Shown here: positions 33,565 to 42,323 of the stretch, piece by piece
Layout of the letters: each line of letters begins with the position of its first letter
Position numbering within the stretch: the stretch's first letter is position 1
Program-made: the position numbers and the translations under genes
The notes under the pieces: model-generated
What the model saw: the letters and a program-made list of their open reading frames with translations, nothing else
The model's database searches: none
What the model was told of the DNA's origin: nothing
Assembly (NCBI GenBank): GCA_009926135.1
Contig: RFPL01000001.1
Coordinates: 124,001 to 188,000, forward strand
Reading direction: 5' to 3'
From: Sphingomonadaceae bacterium
GTDB lineage: Bacteria > Pseudomonadota > Alphaproteobacteria > Sphingomonadales > Sphingomonadaceae
DNA: 64,000 bases

Positions 33565-35964
33565 ATGCAAGCGCCATCCCATCATCCTGCCCGCTGGCAT
33601 CTGGCTGCGGCGCTAGTCTCCTTCACCCTTGTCGCGTCCTGCGGTGGCGGTGGCGGCTCGATCGGCAGCACGCCCGCGCCGGTCCCGGCGCCGACCCCGA
33701 CGCCCACTCCAACGACGCCCCCCACCCCGACGCCAACTCCGACTCCGACAGCAAGCTTCCTGACCAGCGAGTACAACCGCTCGTCCGGTCCTTCGCAACA
33801 TGGCGCGATTACCCCGTGGTCCGCCGGATACACGGGGCAGGGGGTAACGATCGGGATCGTCGATACCGGGATCGACAGTGATAGCCCCGAATTTGCCGGG
33901 CGGCTGTCGGCCGCCTCTGCCGACGTCGCGGGTACGCGCGGGCTCGACAATGCGGAAAGCGATCACGGCACCAACGTCGCCCTGGTTGCCGCAGCGGCGC
34001 GCGACGGGATTGGCGTGGTCGGCATGGCCTTCAATGCCACGATTGCCATGTTCCGCGCCGATACGGCTGGAACCTGCGCCATCAACGATCCAAACGATCC
34101 GAAGGACGGCTGCAAGCTGGCGGATTCGGCGATTGCTCAGGGCGTGGATCGCGCCGTGGCGGCGGGGGCCAAAGTCATCAACCTGTCGCTTGGGGGGTCC
34201 TCCCCCAGCACGACGCTCCGCTCCGCCGTGGCGCGGGCTGCCAGCGCCGGGGTGGTGGTGATCGTCGCCGCCGGGAACGATGGCGATTCAACCGATGCCG
34301 GCGTCGATCCGAACAACCCTGATCCGTTCGCCACTGGCTTGCGCCAGTCCGGGGCGGGGAATGTCATCATTGCCGGCTCGGTCGACAAGGACAACGTCTT
34401 CTCCGTCTTCTCCAACCGGGCCGGGGCGGAAGCCAACTGGTTCCTGTCCGCGCGCGGCGAAAAGGTTTGCTGCGTTTACGAAAACGGGGTGCTCAAGATC
34501 ACGACCGATGCCAGTGGGCAGCGGTTCCAATACGTTTTCTCCGGCACCAGCTTTGCCGCTCCGCAGGTCGCCGGGGCGGCTGCCTTGCTGTTCCAGGCCT
34601 TCCCCAACCTGACCGCGACCCAGGTGGTCGACCTGTTGCTGCGGACCGCCCGCGATGCTGGGGCGGCGGGCACGGATAGCACTTACGGGCGCGGGCTGCT
34701 GGACCTTGCTGCCGCATTTGCGCCGCAGGGCACCACCAGCCTGGCTGGCACAGCGATACCCGTTCCGGTCAGTGATACCACCGGGGTGACCTCTGGCCCG
34801 ATGGGCGATGCCGGCCCGCGCGCGGGGTCAATCGACACCATCGTGCTCGATAGCTATCAGCGTGCCTATGGCCTCAACCTGGCGGTTGGGCTGCGCGGCG
34901 CGCAATTGCAGCCAAAGCTTGGCCCGGCGCTCGAAACCAACAGCCGCAACCTGTCCTTGGGCGGGGGCAAGGTGGCGCTGGCCTTCTCGGTCGATGCGAC
35001 CGGGCGGATTTCCAAGCTGCCCTGGACCGGCCAGCTCCGCCTGACGCGCGAGCAGGCCGAACAGGCCCGGGTGCTCGCGGCGCGCGCGGTGATGCAGCTG
35101 GCCCCCGGCCGACAAATCGGCTTTGCCTTCGAACAGGGTGCTGATGGCCTGGTGGCGCAGCTGCAAGGGCGGGACCAGCCGGCCTTCCTGATCGCGCGTT
35201 CGCCGCTTGACGATCCGGGCTTCGGTACGACTGGTCAGGCCAGCTTTGCAGTCCGGGAAGGCCTTGGTGCGTGGGGTCTGACGGTAAGTGCCGAACGCGG
35301 TTCGGCCCAGGCGGCATCGCGGATCAATCTTGCCGAGTTTGCCGGAAACCGTCTTCCCGGGGTGCCAGCGTCGCGGATCGGGCTGTCACTTGACCGCCGG
35401 TTTGGCGATCTTGATGCGGCGCTTGGCGCCTCCTGGCTGATCGAACGCGATTCTGTGCTGGGTGCACGGTTCCACAAGGTCTTTGGTGCGAGCGGGGCTG
35501 ACAGCCTGTTCCTCGATGCCAGCGCCGGTTGGCAAGTCTCGCCTGGCTGGCGCCTGGGCGCGGCCTGGCGCAGCGGTTTCACCCGGCCCCACGCGGGCGG
35601 CTTGGTCATGGCCGCCTCGCGCCTCACGTCATCGGCCTGGGCCGTGGATGCCGAGCGGACCGGGGTCTTCGGAGTCAATGACAGCCTGGCGCTCCGCATC
35701 GCGCAGCCGCTGCGCGTGGCAAGCGGCGGCCTGTCGCTGAACCTGCCGGTCGACTATTCCTACACCACGCTCAGCCCGATCTACGGCCAGCGGTTGCTGT
35801 CTCTGGCACCCAAGGGCCGCGAGCAGGATGTCGAGCTGGTCTGGCGGGGCGGGCTGTGGAACGGCACGGCGCTGGCCAGTGTCTATTGCCGCAAGGACCC
35901 GGGCCACTATACCAACCTGCCCGATGATCGCGGCATGGCGATCAGCTGGAACCGCCGGTTCTAG
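33565..35964 (+). CDS. Subtilisin-like (S8) serine protease lipoprotein
   Basis: A 799-residue surface or periplasmic protease. The lipobox is LVASC with Cys26, followed by a Gly run and a Pro/Thr linker. The S8 domain (about 65-430) has the full triad: Asp100 (IGIVDTGID), His134 (SDHGTNVA) and Ser329 (FSGTSFAAPQVAG), plus the Asn of VAAGNDG. Residues about 460-799 are beta-rich with alternating patterns and end in the aromatic SWNRRF, like sphingomonad S8 proteins with an autotransporter-like tail. ATG 33565 gives a good lipoprotein signal; in-frame GTGs just upstream are less likely. Targets are unknown. Confidence 0.9.
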   Translation: MQAPSHHPARWHLAAALVSFTLVASCGGGGGSIGSTPAPVPAPTPTPTPTTPPTPTPTPTPTASFLTSEYNRSSGPSQHGAITPWSAGYTGQGVTIGIVDTGIDSDSPEFAGRLSAASADVAGTRGLDNAESDHGTNVALVAAAARDGIGVVGMAFNATIAMFRADTAGTCAINDPNDPKDGCKLADSAIAQGVDRAVAAGAKVINLSLGGSSPSTTLRSAVARAASAGVVVIVAAGNDGDSTDAGVDPNNPDPFATGLRQSGAGNVIIAGSVDKDNVFSVFSNRAGAEANWFLSARGEKVCCVYENGVLKITTDASGQRFQYVFSGTSFAAPQVAGAAALLFQAFPNLTATQVVDLLLRTARDAGAAGTDSTYGRGLLDLAAAFAPQGTTSLAGTAIPVPVSDTTGVTSGPMGDAGPRAGSIDTIVLDSYQRAYGLNLAVGLRGAQLQPKLGPALETNSRNLSLGGGKVALAFSVDATGRISKLPWTGQLRLTREQAEQARVLAARAVMQLAPGRQIGFAFEQGADGLVAQLQGRDQPAFLIARSPLDDPGFGTTGQASFAVREGLGAWGLTVSAERGSAQAASRINLAEFAGNRLPGVPASRIGLSLDRRFGDLDAALGASWLIERDSVLGARFHKVFGASGADSLFLDASAGWQVSPGWRLGAAWRSGFTRPHAGGLVMAASRLTSSAWAVDAERTGVFGVNDSLALRIAQPLRVASGGLSLNLPVDYSYTTLSPIYGQRLLSLAPKGREQDVELVWRGGLWNGTALASVYCRKDPGHYTNLPDDRGMAISWNRRF
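33673..33750 (+). repeat. Pro-Thr linker repeat in the S8 lipoprotein
   Basis: The codons for about residues 37-62 alternate Pro and Thr (PTPTPTPTTPPTPTPTPTPT), giving a cgacnc-like simple repeat. It forms an extended spacer that holds the protease domain away from the lipid anchor. Such tracts are prone to slippage. Confidence 0.8.
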
Positions 35965-35996
35965 ACAGGCGCGGCCGGTCCCGGCATGGCTGGGGC

Positions 35997-37238
35997 ATGA
36001 CCAATCCTGCTTCTGCCACCCCGCGTGCGCTTGACGGCGTCAAGGTGCTCGACCTCTCGCGCGTTCTCGCCGGACCGTGGTGCACCCAGATCCTCGCCGA
36101 TCTGGGGGCCGAGGTGTTCAAGGTCGAGCATCCGGGGCGCGGCGACGACACCCGCGCCTGGGGCCCACCCTTCCTGAAGCTGCCCGACGGGTCCGATGAC
36201 CCGCAGGAAAGTGCCTATTACCTCTGCACCAACCGCAACAAGCGTTCGGCGGCAATCGACCTGGCCACGCCGGAAGGCTCTGCCCTGATCCGCCGGCTGG
36301 CGGCCGAGGCCGACATCATGGTCGAGAATTTCAAGGTTGGCGGGCTAGCCAAATACGGGCTCGACTATGCCAGCATCGCGGCGCTCAATCCGCGGATCGT
36401 CTATTGCTCTGTCACCGGCTTCGGGCAGACCGGGCCTTACACCAAGCGCGGCGGCTATGATTTCGTGGCGCAAGGCATGGGCGGTTTCATGTCGGTGACG
36501 GGCGAAGAGCATGGCGGCCCGCTGCGGGCCGGGGTGGCGATGGCCGATCTTTCAACGGGCAACTTTGCCGCCATCTCGATCCTGGCGGCGCTGCGCCATG
36601 CCGAGCGGACGGGCGAAGGGCAGCACATCGATATTTCGCTGCTCGACACCCAGATCGCGATGATGGCGAACCAGGGCTCCAGCTATCTGGTCAGCGGCGT
36701 TGCGCCCGGCCGGCTTGGCAATCGCCATCCCACGGTAGTGCCTTATACCACCTTCAACGTGGCCGACGGGGTCCTGATCATCGCGATCGGCAATGACCTG
36801 CAGTTCCGGGCCTTTTGCACCGAAATGGGCGCGCCCGAGCTGGGCACCGATCCGCTCTTTGCCTTGGCGCGCGACCGGCTGGTAAACCGCGATGCGATCG
36901 AAGGTATCGTCGCCGAACTGGTCAAGGACCAGACCCGCGACGCGCTGATCGCGCGGCTGGAAGCCGCCGGCGTGCCGGTTGGCCCGGTCAACACGCTGGA
37001 AGATGTCTTCAACGATCCCTTCGTCGAGGCGCGCGGCACGCTCCACCATTTCGTGCGCGAGGACGGGGTGGAGATCCCCTCGGTTGCCTACCCTGGCAAG
37101 CTTTCCCGGACGCCCGCCACGTTCGACCGCCGCCCGCCGCGCGTGGGGGAGCACGGCCGCGAACTGCTGGCGGAGTGGCTGGACATGGATGAGGCCGAAT
37201 TCACCGCCCTGGCCGCAGCCGGAGCGGTGAAGGCTTAG
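35997..37238 (+). CDS. CaiB/BaiF-family CoA-transferase
   Basis: A class III CoA-transferase of 413 aa that would move CoA between a donor acyl-CoA and a free acid. Family motifs: VLDLSRVLAGPWCTQILADLGAEVFKVE in pieces at the N-terminus, NRNKRSAAIDL, GFGQTGPYTKRGGYD, and catalytic Asp184 in AMADLSTG. It opens the acyl-CoA catabolic island and converges on the kinase gene with 2 bp between stops. It probably activates the island's acid substrate, which is unknown. Confidence 0.92.
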   Translation: MTNPASATPRALDGVKVLDLSRVLAGPWCTQILADLGAEVFKVEHPGRGDDTRAWGPPFLKLPDGSDDPQESAYYLCTNRNKRSAAIDLATPEGSALIRRLAAEADIMVENFKVGGLAKYGLDYASIAALNPRIVYCSVTGFGQTGPYTKRGGYDFVAQGMGGFMSVTGEEHGGPLRAGVAMADLSTGNFAAISILAALRHAERTGEGQHIDISLLDTQIAMMANQGSSYLVSGVAPGRLGNRHPTVVPYTTFNVADGVLIIAIGNDLQFRAFCTEMGAPELGTDPLFALARDRLVNRDAIEGIVAELVKDQTRDALIARLEAAGVPVGPVNTLEDVFNDPFVEARGTLHHFVREDGVEIPSVAYPGKLSRTPATFDRRPPRVGEHGRELLAEWLDMDEAEFTALAAAGAVKA

Positions 37239-37240
37239 GC

Positions 37241-38317
37241 TTACATCCCTGCCAGTTTGGCGAATTCAAAGGCCCGGTCGACCAGCGGCTGGACCCGTTC
37301 GGACATCGCCTTGGCATGGGCCGAGCTGGCCGTGCCGTCGATGACCCGCTTCTTGATGCCCTGCATGATCCCGGCGAGGCGGAAGAAGTTGTAGGCGAAG
37401 TACCAGTTCATGTTCGGCACCGAATCGCGCCCGGTCTTCGCGCAATAGCGTTCGACCACTTCTTCAAGTTCCGGAATGCCCAGCGCCTTGCGGTCCAGAT
37501 CCTGCACGCCCGAACGGCCGCCGTTGTCGGTGACCCAGGCCATGCAGACATAGGAGAAATCGCCCAGCGGATCGCCCAGGGTCGACAGTTCCCAATCGAG
37601 CACGGCCAGCACTTCGGGGCGGTCCTTGGCCCAGATCATGTTGTCGATCCGGTAATCGCCGTGGACCACCGATGTGCGGGTCTGCTCGGGCAGGGTCGCG
37701 GGCAGCCATTCGATCAGCTGCTCCATTTCCGGCATCAGCTCGGTTTCGGACAGCTTGTACTGCTTGGTCCAGCGATCGACCTGGCGGCCGAAGTAATTCC
37801 CCGGCTTGCCAAATTCGGACAGCCCGACGCTCTCCACATCGACTGCGTGAAGCTGCGCCAGGGTGTCGATCATCGCCATGTAGGTAGCGCGGCGATATTC
37901 CGGCGCGTCATCGGGCATGGCGCCGTTCCAGATCGTCCGGCCATCGATCATGCCCATGACATAGAACCACGAACCGACCACCGAATCGTCAGTGCAGACC
38001 CCGTATTGCGGCGCAACCGGGAAGCCAGACTTGGCGAGACCGGCCTGGACCCTGTGCTCACGATCAACCGCGTGGGCACTGGGCAGCAGCGGGCCGAACG
38101 GCTTGCGGCGCAGCACATAGGAGCCGGACGGCGCATCGATCTTGTAGGTCGGGTTGGATTGTCCGCCCTTGAACTTGGTCAGGTGCAGCGGGCCCTTGAA
38201 GCCGGCGACATTGGCCTGCATCCATTCGGTCAGCTTGCCTTCGTCGAGCCGGTCGGCACCTTCGGGTTCGACCGTGCCGACAAAGGCTTCGTCCGCATTG
38301 ATCGCAACTTCGCTCAT
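37241..38317 (-). CDS. ACAD11/LvaA-type acyl-CoA kinase (APH fold)
   Basis: A 358-residue phosphotransferase of the aminoglycoside-phosphotransferase fold. It has the phosphate-binding region TKFKGGQSNPTYKI, the ATP-site Lys in YVLRRKPFGPLLPSAHAVDREHRV, catalytic HGDYRIDN and metal-binding DWELSTLGDPLGD. This subtype is the one fused to the dehydrogenase in human ACAD10/ACAD11 and stands alone as LvaA in Pseudomonas levulinate catabolism, where it phosphorylates 4-hydroxyacyl-CoA. Here the matching dehydrogenase is two genes upstream in the same operon. Antibiotic resistance is unlikely. Confidence 0.9.
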   Translation of the reverse strand: MSEVAINADEAFVGTVEPEGADRLDEGKLTEWMQANVAGFKGPLHLTKFKGGQSNPTYKIDAPSGSYVLRRKPFGPLLPSAHAVDREHRVQAGLAKSGFPVAPQYGVCTDDSVVGSWFYVMGMIDGRTIWNGAMPDDAPEYRRATYMAMIDTLAQLHAVDVESVGLSEFGKPGNYFGRQVDRWTKQYKLSETELMPEMEQLIEWLPATLPEQTRTSVVHGDYRIDNMIWAKDRPEVLAVLDWELSTLGDPLGDFSYVCMAWVTDNGGRSGVQDLDRKALGIPELEEVVERYCAKTGRDSVPNMNWYFAYNFFRLAGIMQGIKKRVIDGTASSAHAKAMSERVQPLVDRAFEFAKLAGM

Positions 38318-38327
38318 GCCACGGTCC

Positions 38328-39416
38328 TTACTGGTCGAACACGATTACCGAGCGGGCCGAATGGCCGCCCTTCATCTTTTCGAAGCCCTCGTTGATCTGC
38401 GATAGCGGGATCCGTTCGGCGATGATGCTGTCAAGATCGAGCAGCCCGCGCATGTAGAAATCAACCAGGCGCGGCATGTCGACCGGGAAGTGGTTCATCC
38501 CCATGATCGCGCCCTGCAGCTTCTTGCCCGAAAGCAGGTCCATTGCGGACAGGCCGACCGAATGGCCCAGCGGCATCATGCCCAGGATCGTGGCTGTGCC
38601 GCCGCGGCGCAGCGACTTGACCGCCAGTTCGCCCGAGGCTGGCCGCCCCACGGCTTCGATCGCATGATCGACTCCGCCCTTGGTCATTTCCAGGATTTGG
38701 GCCGCGGCATCATCGGCCAGGGCGTCGACCGTGTGAGTCGCGCCCAGCTTCATTGCCAGTTCGCGCTTTTCCGGCATCGGATCGGCGGCAATGATCTTGC
38801 CCGCCCCGGCGATCTTGGCGGCATTGATGGCGGCGAGGCCGACCCCGCCGCAGCCGACGACCGCCACGGTTTCGCCCGGTGTCACCTTGCAGGCGTTGAA
38901 GATCGTGCCGGCCCCGGTGGTCACCGCGCAGCCGATCACCGAGGCGCGGTCGAGCGGCATTTCCGGATCGATCCGGGTGCAGGCGTGTTCGTGGATCAGC
39001 ATCATTTCGGCAAAGGCCGAGAGGTTGAGCATCTGGGCGACGGGGCTGCCGTCACCGCGCGACAGGCGCGATTCGCTGCCCGGCGCGCGCCGGGTGTCGG
39101 CACCCAGGCACAGCGCCATGCGGCCGGTGACGCAGAACTCGCAGTGCCCGCAGAAGGCGGACAGGCAGGTTACCACTGCATCGCCGACCTTCACGGTGCG
39201 CACTTCGCTGCCAACCGCCTCGACGATGCCGGCGGCTTCATGGCCCGGTACGGCAGGCAGGGCGTGGGGATAGGTGCCTTCGATGAAGTGCAGGTCCGAA
39301 TGGCACAGGCCGCAGGCGGCGGTGCGGATCAGCACTTCGTGCGGTCCCGGCTTGCTGATTACCAGTTCCTCGATCTCGAGCGGCTGGTTGGGGGCGACAA
39401 GGACAGCGGCTTTCAT
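38328..39416 (-). CDS. Zinc-dependent alcohol dehydrogenase
   Basis: A 362-residue MDR-family enzyme. Catalytic zinc ligands are in AACGLCHSDLH (Cys) and GHEAAGIVEAVG (His-Glu). The structural zinc loop has CGHCEFCVTGRMALC. The Rossmann motif is VAVVGCGGVGLAAINAAKIAGA, with Asp in AADPMPEK suggesting NAD(H). ATG 39416 was chosen over one four codons earlier. It sits between the ACAD11-type dehydrogenase and the kinase, 10 bp from the latter, so it probably oxidises an alcohol in the same pathway. Confidence 0.92.
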   Translation of the reverse strand: MKAAVLVAPNQPLEIEELVISKPGPHEVLIRTAACGLCHSDLHFIEGTYPHALPAVPGHEAAGIVEAVGSEVRTVKVGDAVVTCLSAFCGHCEFCVTGRMALCLGADTRRAPGSESRLSRGDGSPVAQMLNLSAFAEMMLIHEHACTRIDPEMPLDRASVIGCAVTTGAGTIFNACKVTPGETVAVVGCGGVGLAAINAAKIAGAGKIIAADPMPEKRELAMKLGATHTVDALADDAAAQILEMTKGGVDHAIEAVGRPASGELAVKSLRRGGTATILGMMPLGHSVGLSAMDLLSGKKLQGAIMGMNHFPVDMPRLVDFYMRGLLDLDSIIAERIPLSQINEGFEKMKGGHSARSVIVFDQ

Positions 39417-39430
39417 GGCAATCTCCACAT

Positions 39431-39493
39431 CCCCTCCCGCAGGCGGCAGGGGTCAGGTTGGGTATGGCGCCCCTCCCGGCGACGGGAGGGGCG
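39431..39493. repeat. REP-like pair of CCCCTCCCG hairpins
   Basis: Two related palindromes lie between the dehydrogenase and alcohol dehydrogenase genes. The first (39431-39452) pairs CCCCT-C-CCGC with GCGG-C-AGGGG around one mismatch. The second (39468-39493) pairs GCCCCTCCCG perfectly with CGGGAGGGGC around GCGA (11 bp including the outer C-G). No T tract follows on either strand. This looks like a sphingomonad REP-type intergenic element that may stabilise or attenuate the polycistronic mRNA. Confidence 0.65.
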
Positions 39494-39500
39494 GATAGTC

Positions 39501-40793
39501 TTAGCGGGCTACGCCCAGATCGCCCGAGCTGAACGCGCCGTCCGCCTTGGCATTGGCCGAGTGGCGGGCAAACTCGATCCGGGCGATGGCGCGGGCGTGG
39601 ACTTCGTCCGGACCGTCGGCCAGGCGCAGGGTGCGCTGATGCGCCCAGGCCGAGGCCAGGCCGAAGTCGTCCGAAACGCCGCCGCCGCCATGGGCCTGGA
39701 TCGCATCGTCGATGATCCGCAGCGCCATATTCGGGGCCTGGACCTTGATCATGGCGATTTCCAGCGCTGCCGCCTTGTTGCCGACCTTGTCCATCATGTC
39801 AGCTGCCTTGAGGCAGAGCAGGCGGGTCATTTCGATGTCGATCCGGGCCTGGGCAATGCGCTGTTCCCAGATCGAGTGTTCGGCGACGGTCTTGCCGAAG
39901 GCGACGCGTGACTGGAGGCGCTTGGCCATCTTGGCAATCGCTTCCTCGGCAACGCCGATCGTGCGCATGCAGTGGTGGATGCGGCCCGGCCCGAGGCGGC
40001 CCTGGGCGATCTCGAACCCGCGCCCTTCGCCCAGCAGCATGTTGCTGACCGGCACCCGGACGTTGTTCATCACCACTTCCATGTGGCCATGCGGGGCATC
40101 GTCATAGCCGAACACTGGCAGGTGGCGGATGACTTCGACACCGGGGCGGTCCAGCTCCATCAGCACCATCGACTGCTGCTGGTGGCGCTTGGCCTCGAAA
40201 TCGGTTTTGCCCATGACGATCGCGATCTTGCAGCGCGGATCGCCCAGGCCCGACGACCACCACTTGCGGCCGTTGATGACGTATTCGTCGCCTTCGCGCT
40301 TGATCGAGGTTTCGATATTGGTGGCGTCGGACGAAGCAACCGCCGGTTCGGTCATCAGGAAGGCGGAGCGGATTTCGCCGTTCATCAGCGGCTTCAGCCA
40401 CTTTTCCTTCTGCTCGACCGTGCCGTAGCGGTGCAGCACTTCCATATTGCCGGTGTCGGGCGCGGAGCAGTTGAACACTTCGCTCGACCAGCCCATCCGG
40501 CCCATTTCTTCGGCGCACATCGCATATTCAAGGTTGGTCAGGCCGGGGCCTTCGAATTCGAAGGTATCGTCGACATGATGATGGCCCGAATTCTTGGGCG
40601 GCATGAACAGGTTCCAGATGCCCTGCGCCTTGGCGCGGGCCTTTTCCTCTTCGACCACCTGCAGGACCTTCCAGCGCTCGCCAGACTTGTCCTCGGCCTT
40701 GTAGTCGTCGTTACGCGGGCGGACGTGGTTCTCGATGAACTGGCGCACGCGATCGCGCCAATAGCGTTGCCGTTCGGTGGGTTCGAAATCCAT
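39501..40793 (-). CDS. ACAD10/11-type acyl-CoA dehydrogenase
   Basis: A 430-residue FAD-dependent dehydrogenase; ATG 40793 follows GGAAGGACG. The family fold is shown by [22 protein letters not shown] and [18 protein letters not shown]. The segments [46 protein letters not shown] and [12 protein letters not shown] are strikingly like human ACAD11 as I remember it. ACAD10/11 act on phosphorylated 4-hydroxyacyl-CoAs, removing phosphate to give an enoyl-CoA. It heads the operon with the alcohol dehydrogenase and the kinase, with a palindromic operator 79 bp upstream. Confidence 0.92.
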   Translation of the reverse strand: MDFEPTERQRYWRDRVRQFIENHVRPRNDDYKAEDKSGERWKVLQVVEEEKARAKAQGIWNLFMPPKNSGHHHVDDTFEFEGPGLTNLEYAMCAEEMGRMGWSSEVFNCSAPDTGNMEVLHRYGTVEQKEKWLKPLMNGEIRSAFLMTEPAVASSDATNIETSIKREGDEYVINGRKWWSSGLGDPRCKIAIVMGKTDFEAKRHQQQSMVLMELDRPGVEVIRHLPVFGYDDAPHGHMEVVMNNVRVPVSNMLLGEGRGFEIAQGRLGPGRIHHCMRTIGVAEEAIAKMAKRLQSRVAFGKTVAEHSIWEQRIAQARIDIEMTRLLCLKAADMMDKVGNKAAALEIAMIKVQAPNMALRIIDDAIQAHGGGGVSDDFGLASAWAHQRTLRLADGPDEVHARAIARIEFARHSANAKADGAFSSGDLGVAR

Positions 40794-40871
40794 GAGGCGT
40801 CCTTCCTTGCGATTGTTCGAGTCTTTGTTGCATCTATCTGTGGCAGAGCCAGCGGGCCGCGCCAAGGGGGT

Positions 40872-40887
40872 TTAATCGGTCGATTAA
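40872..40887. promoter_or_regulatory. Operator palindrome upstream of the ACAD11-type operon
   Basis: TTAATCG-GT-CGATTAA is a perfect 7-2-7 inverted repeat. It lies 79 bp upstream of the dehydrogenase ATG and overlaps the stop codon of the transporter gene. It matches 13 of 16 positions of the site at 43331-43346, upstream of the second acyl-CoA dehydrogenase operon. A TetR-family or similar dimeric repressor is a reasonable guess. Confidence 0.65.
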
Positions 40888-42323
40888 GGCGAACCTGCGG
40901 GGGGATCGATTTCTCCCGCCAACCTGGCCACGCGTTGTTCGTGGTCAGCGCGGGTGATCGGGAAGCGGGCAATGATCGCAATGTTGACCACGGCGATAAC
41001 GATCACGGCGATCAGGTAATAGATCGACATATCGGTCAGAACCGAGCCGGCAACTTCGCCCGGGCGGGCTTTTTCGGGAAAGCCGGAGAGGCTGATGATC
41101 AGGCCGGTCAGGAAGATGCCCAGCCCCGTCGCGCACTTCTGCGTGAAGAAATAGGCCGAGAAGAACAGCCCTTCGGAGCGCTCGCCCGTCTGTTCCTGCG
41201 ACATTTCAATGATGTCGGCGGCCATCGATTGGACCAGCATCGATCCTGCCACGGCGAGGGCGTTGGATACAGTAACAATGGTGAAGAGCAGGGGAATCAG
41301 GATCGGGTCGCCGTTATCGGGGAAGCTGCCAGCGAGCCGCAGCAGATAGGGCAGGACACCCAGGATCAGTGAGCCAATCCACATCGCCACCGCTCCGGCC
41401 TTTTTCTCGATCCGGTTCTGCAGGAAGCCCACCAGCAGGAAGGCGCCGATCACCCCGGCAAACAGGCTGAAGGAATAGGCCATGAACCCGGCCTGGGGCA
41501 TCTCCCAGTAATAGGTCATGATATAAGTGGCGGCCGAATGGGTCAGCCCGGTGTTGGCATAGGCCAGCAGCGTGCTGCCCAGCAGGATCAGGAAGGCCCG
41601 GTTGGCCAGGGTCGTGCGGATCTTGCGGATCGTCTGGCCCAGCGGCAGGTGGACCGGTGGGCTGGAATCAAGTCGGGCAATGCGGCGATGGGTGGTGATC
41701 GCGGAAACAAAGGTCGCCACCACCAGCAGCGCCGCGCCGGTCCAGCCATAAAGCTGGTAGCCATCGATGTTCAGCTGGCCGACCGGGTAGCGCTCCGACG
41801 GCACCAGAAACACCCCGAAGGCCAGGGTCAGCATCAGCAGGCCGCCGGCCCAGGCAAACACGAACCGCCAACGCGTGATCGAGGTTCGTTCATCGTAATC
41901 GCTGGTCAGGCCCGGAACCACCGACAGCGCGGGAATTTCGTAACATGAAACGGCCGCGCGCATCAGGAAGGCGAACAGCAGCAGGTAGCCATAAAGCCAG
42001 TCCGAAGCCGCTGCCGGCGGATGCCACAGCATGATCCAGGCCAGCGCAATCGGCAGGATCGCGGCGTACATCCACGGGTGGCGCTTGCCCCAGCGTCCGT
42101 GGGTCTTGTCGCTCCAGTAGCCGACCAACGGGTCGACCAGCGCATCGAGCAGCAGCGCGACCAGCAGGATCAGCCCGACCAGCCCGGCTTCGAGGCCCAG
42201 GACCTGGCTGTAGAACAGCAGCAGCAAGGTCGAAAAGCCGTTGTCCTTGACCCCGTAGGCGACTGAACCGAAGCCGTTGCCAAGCTTGATCCGCAGCGGC
42301 AGCTTGACCGCTTGGGGGGTCAC
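40884..42323 (-). CDS. GPH-family (MelB-like) cation symporter
   Basis: A 479-residue transporter of the glycoside-pentoside-hexuronide:cation symporter family in the MFS. About twelve hydrophobic segments are visible. Family features are KLGNGFGSVAYGVKDNGF at the N-terminus, DALVDPLVGYWSDKTHGRWGKRHPWMY in pieces, with the conserved Asp and the loop 2-3 motif, and the central loop around residue 215-240. Sphingomonad members accompany catabolic clusters for steroids, terpenes or sugars. Its ATG overlaps the SDR stop (ATGA). The likely role is uptake of the island's substrate. Confidence 0.9.
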   Translation of the reverse strand: MTPQAVKLPLRIKLGNGFGSVAYGVKDNGFSTLLLLFYSQVLGLEAGLVGLILLVALLLDALVDPLVGYWSDKTHGRWGKRHPWMYAAILPIALAWIMLWHPPAAASDWLYGYLLLFAFLMRAAVSCYEIPALSVVPGLTSDYDERTSITRWRFVFAWAGGLLMLTLAFGVFLVPSERYPVGQLNIDGYQLYGWTGAALLVVATFVSAITTHRRIARLDSSPPVHLPLGQTIRKIRTTLANRAFLILLGSTLLAYANTGLTHSAATYIMTYYWEMPQAGFMAYSFSLFAGVIGAFLLVGFLQNRIEKKAGAVAMWIGSLILGVLPYLLRLAGSFPDNGDPILIPLLFTIVTVSNALAVAGSMLVQSMAADIIEMSQEQTGERSEGLFFSAYFFTQKCATGLGIFLTGLIISLSGFPEKARPGEVAGSVLTDMSIYYLIAVIVIAVVNIAIIARFPITRADHEQRVARLAGEIDPPAGSP

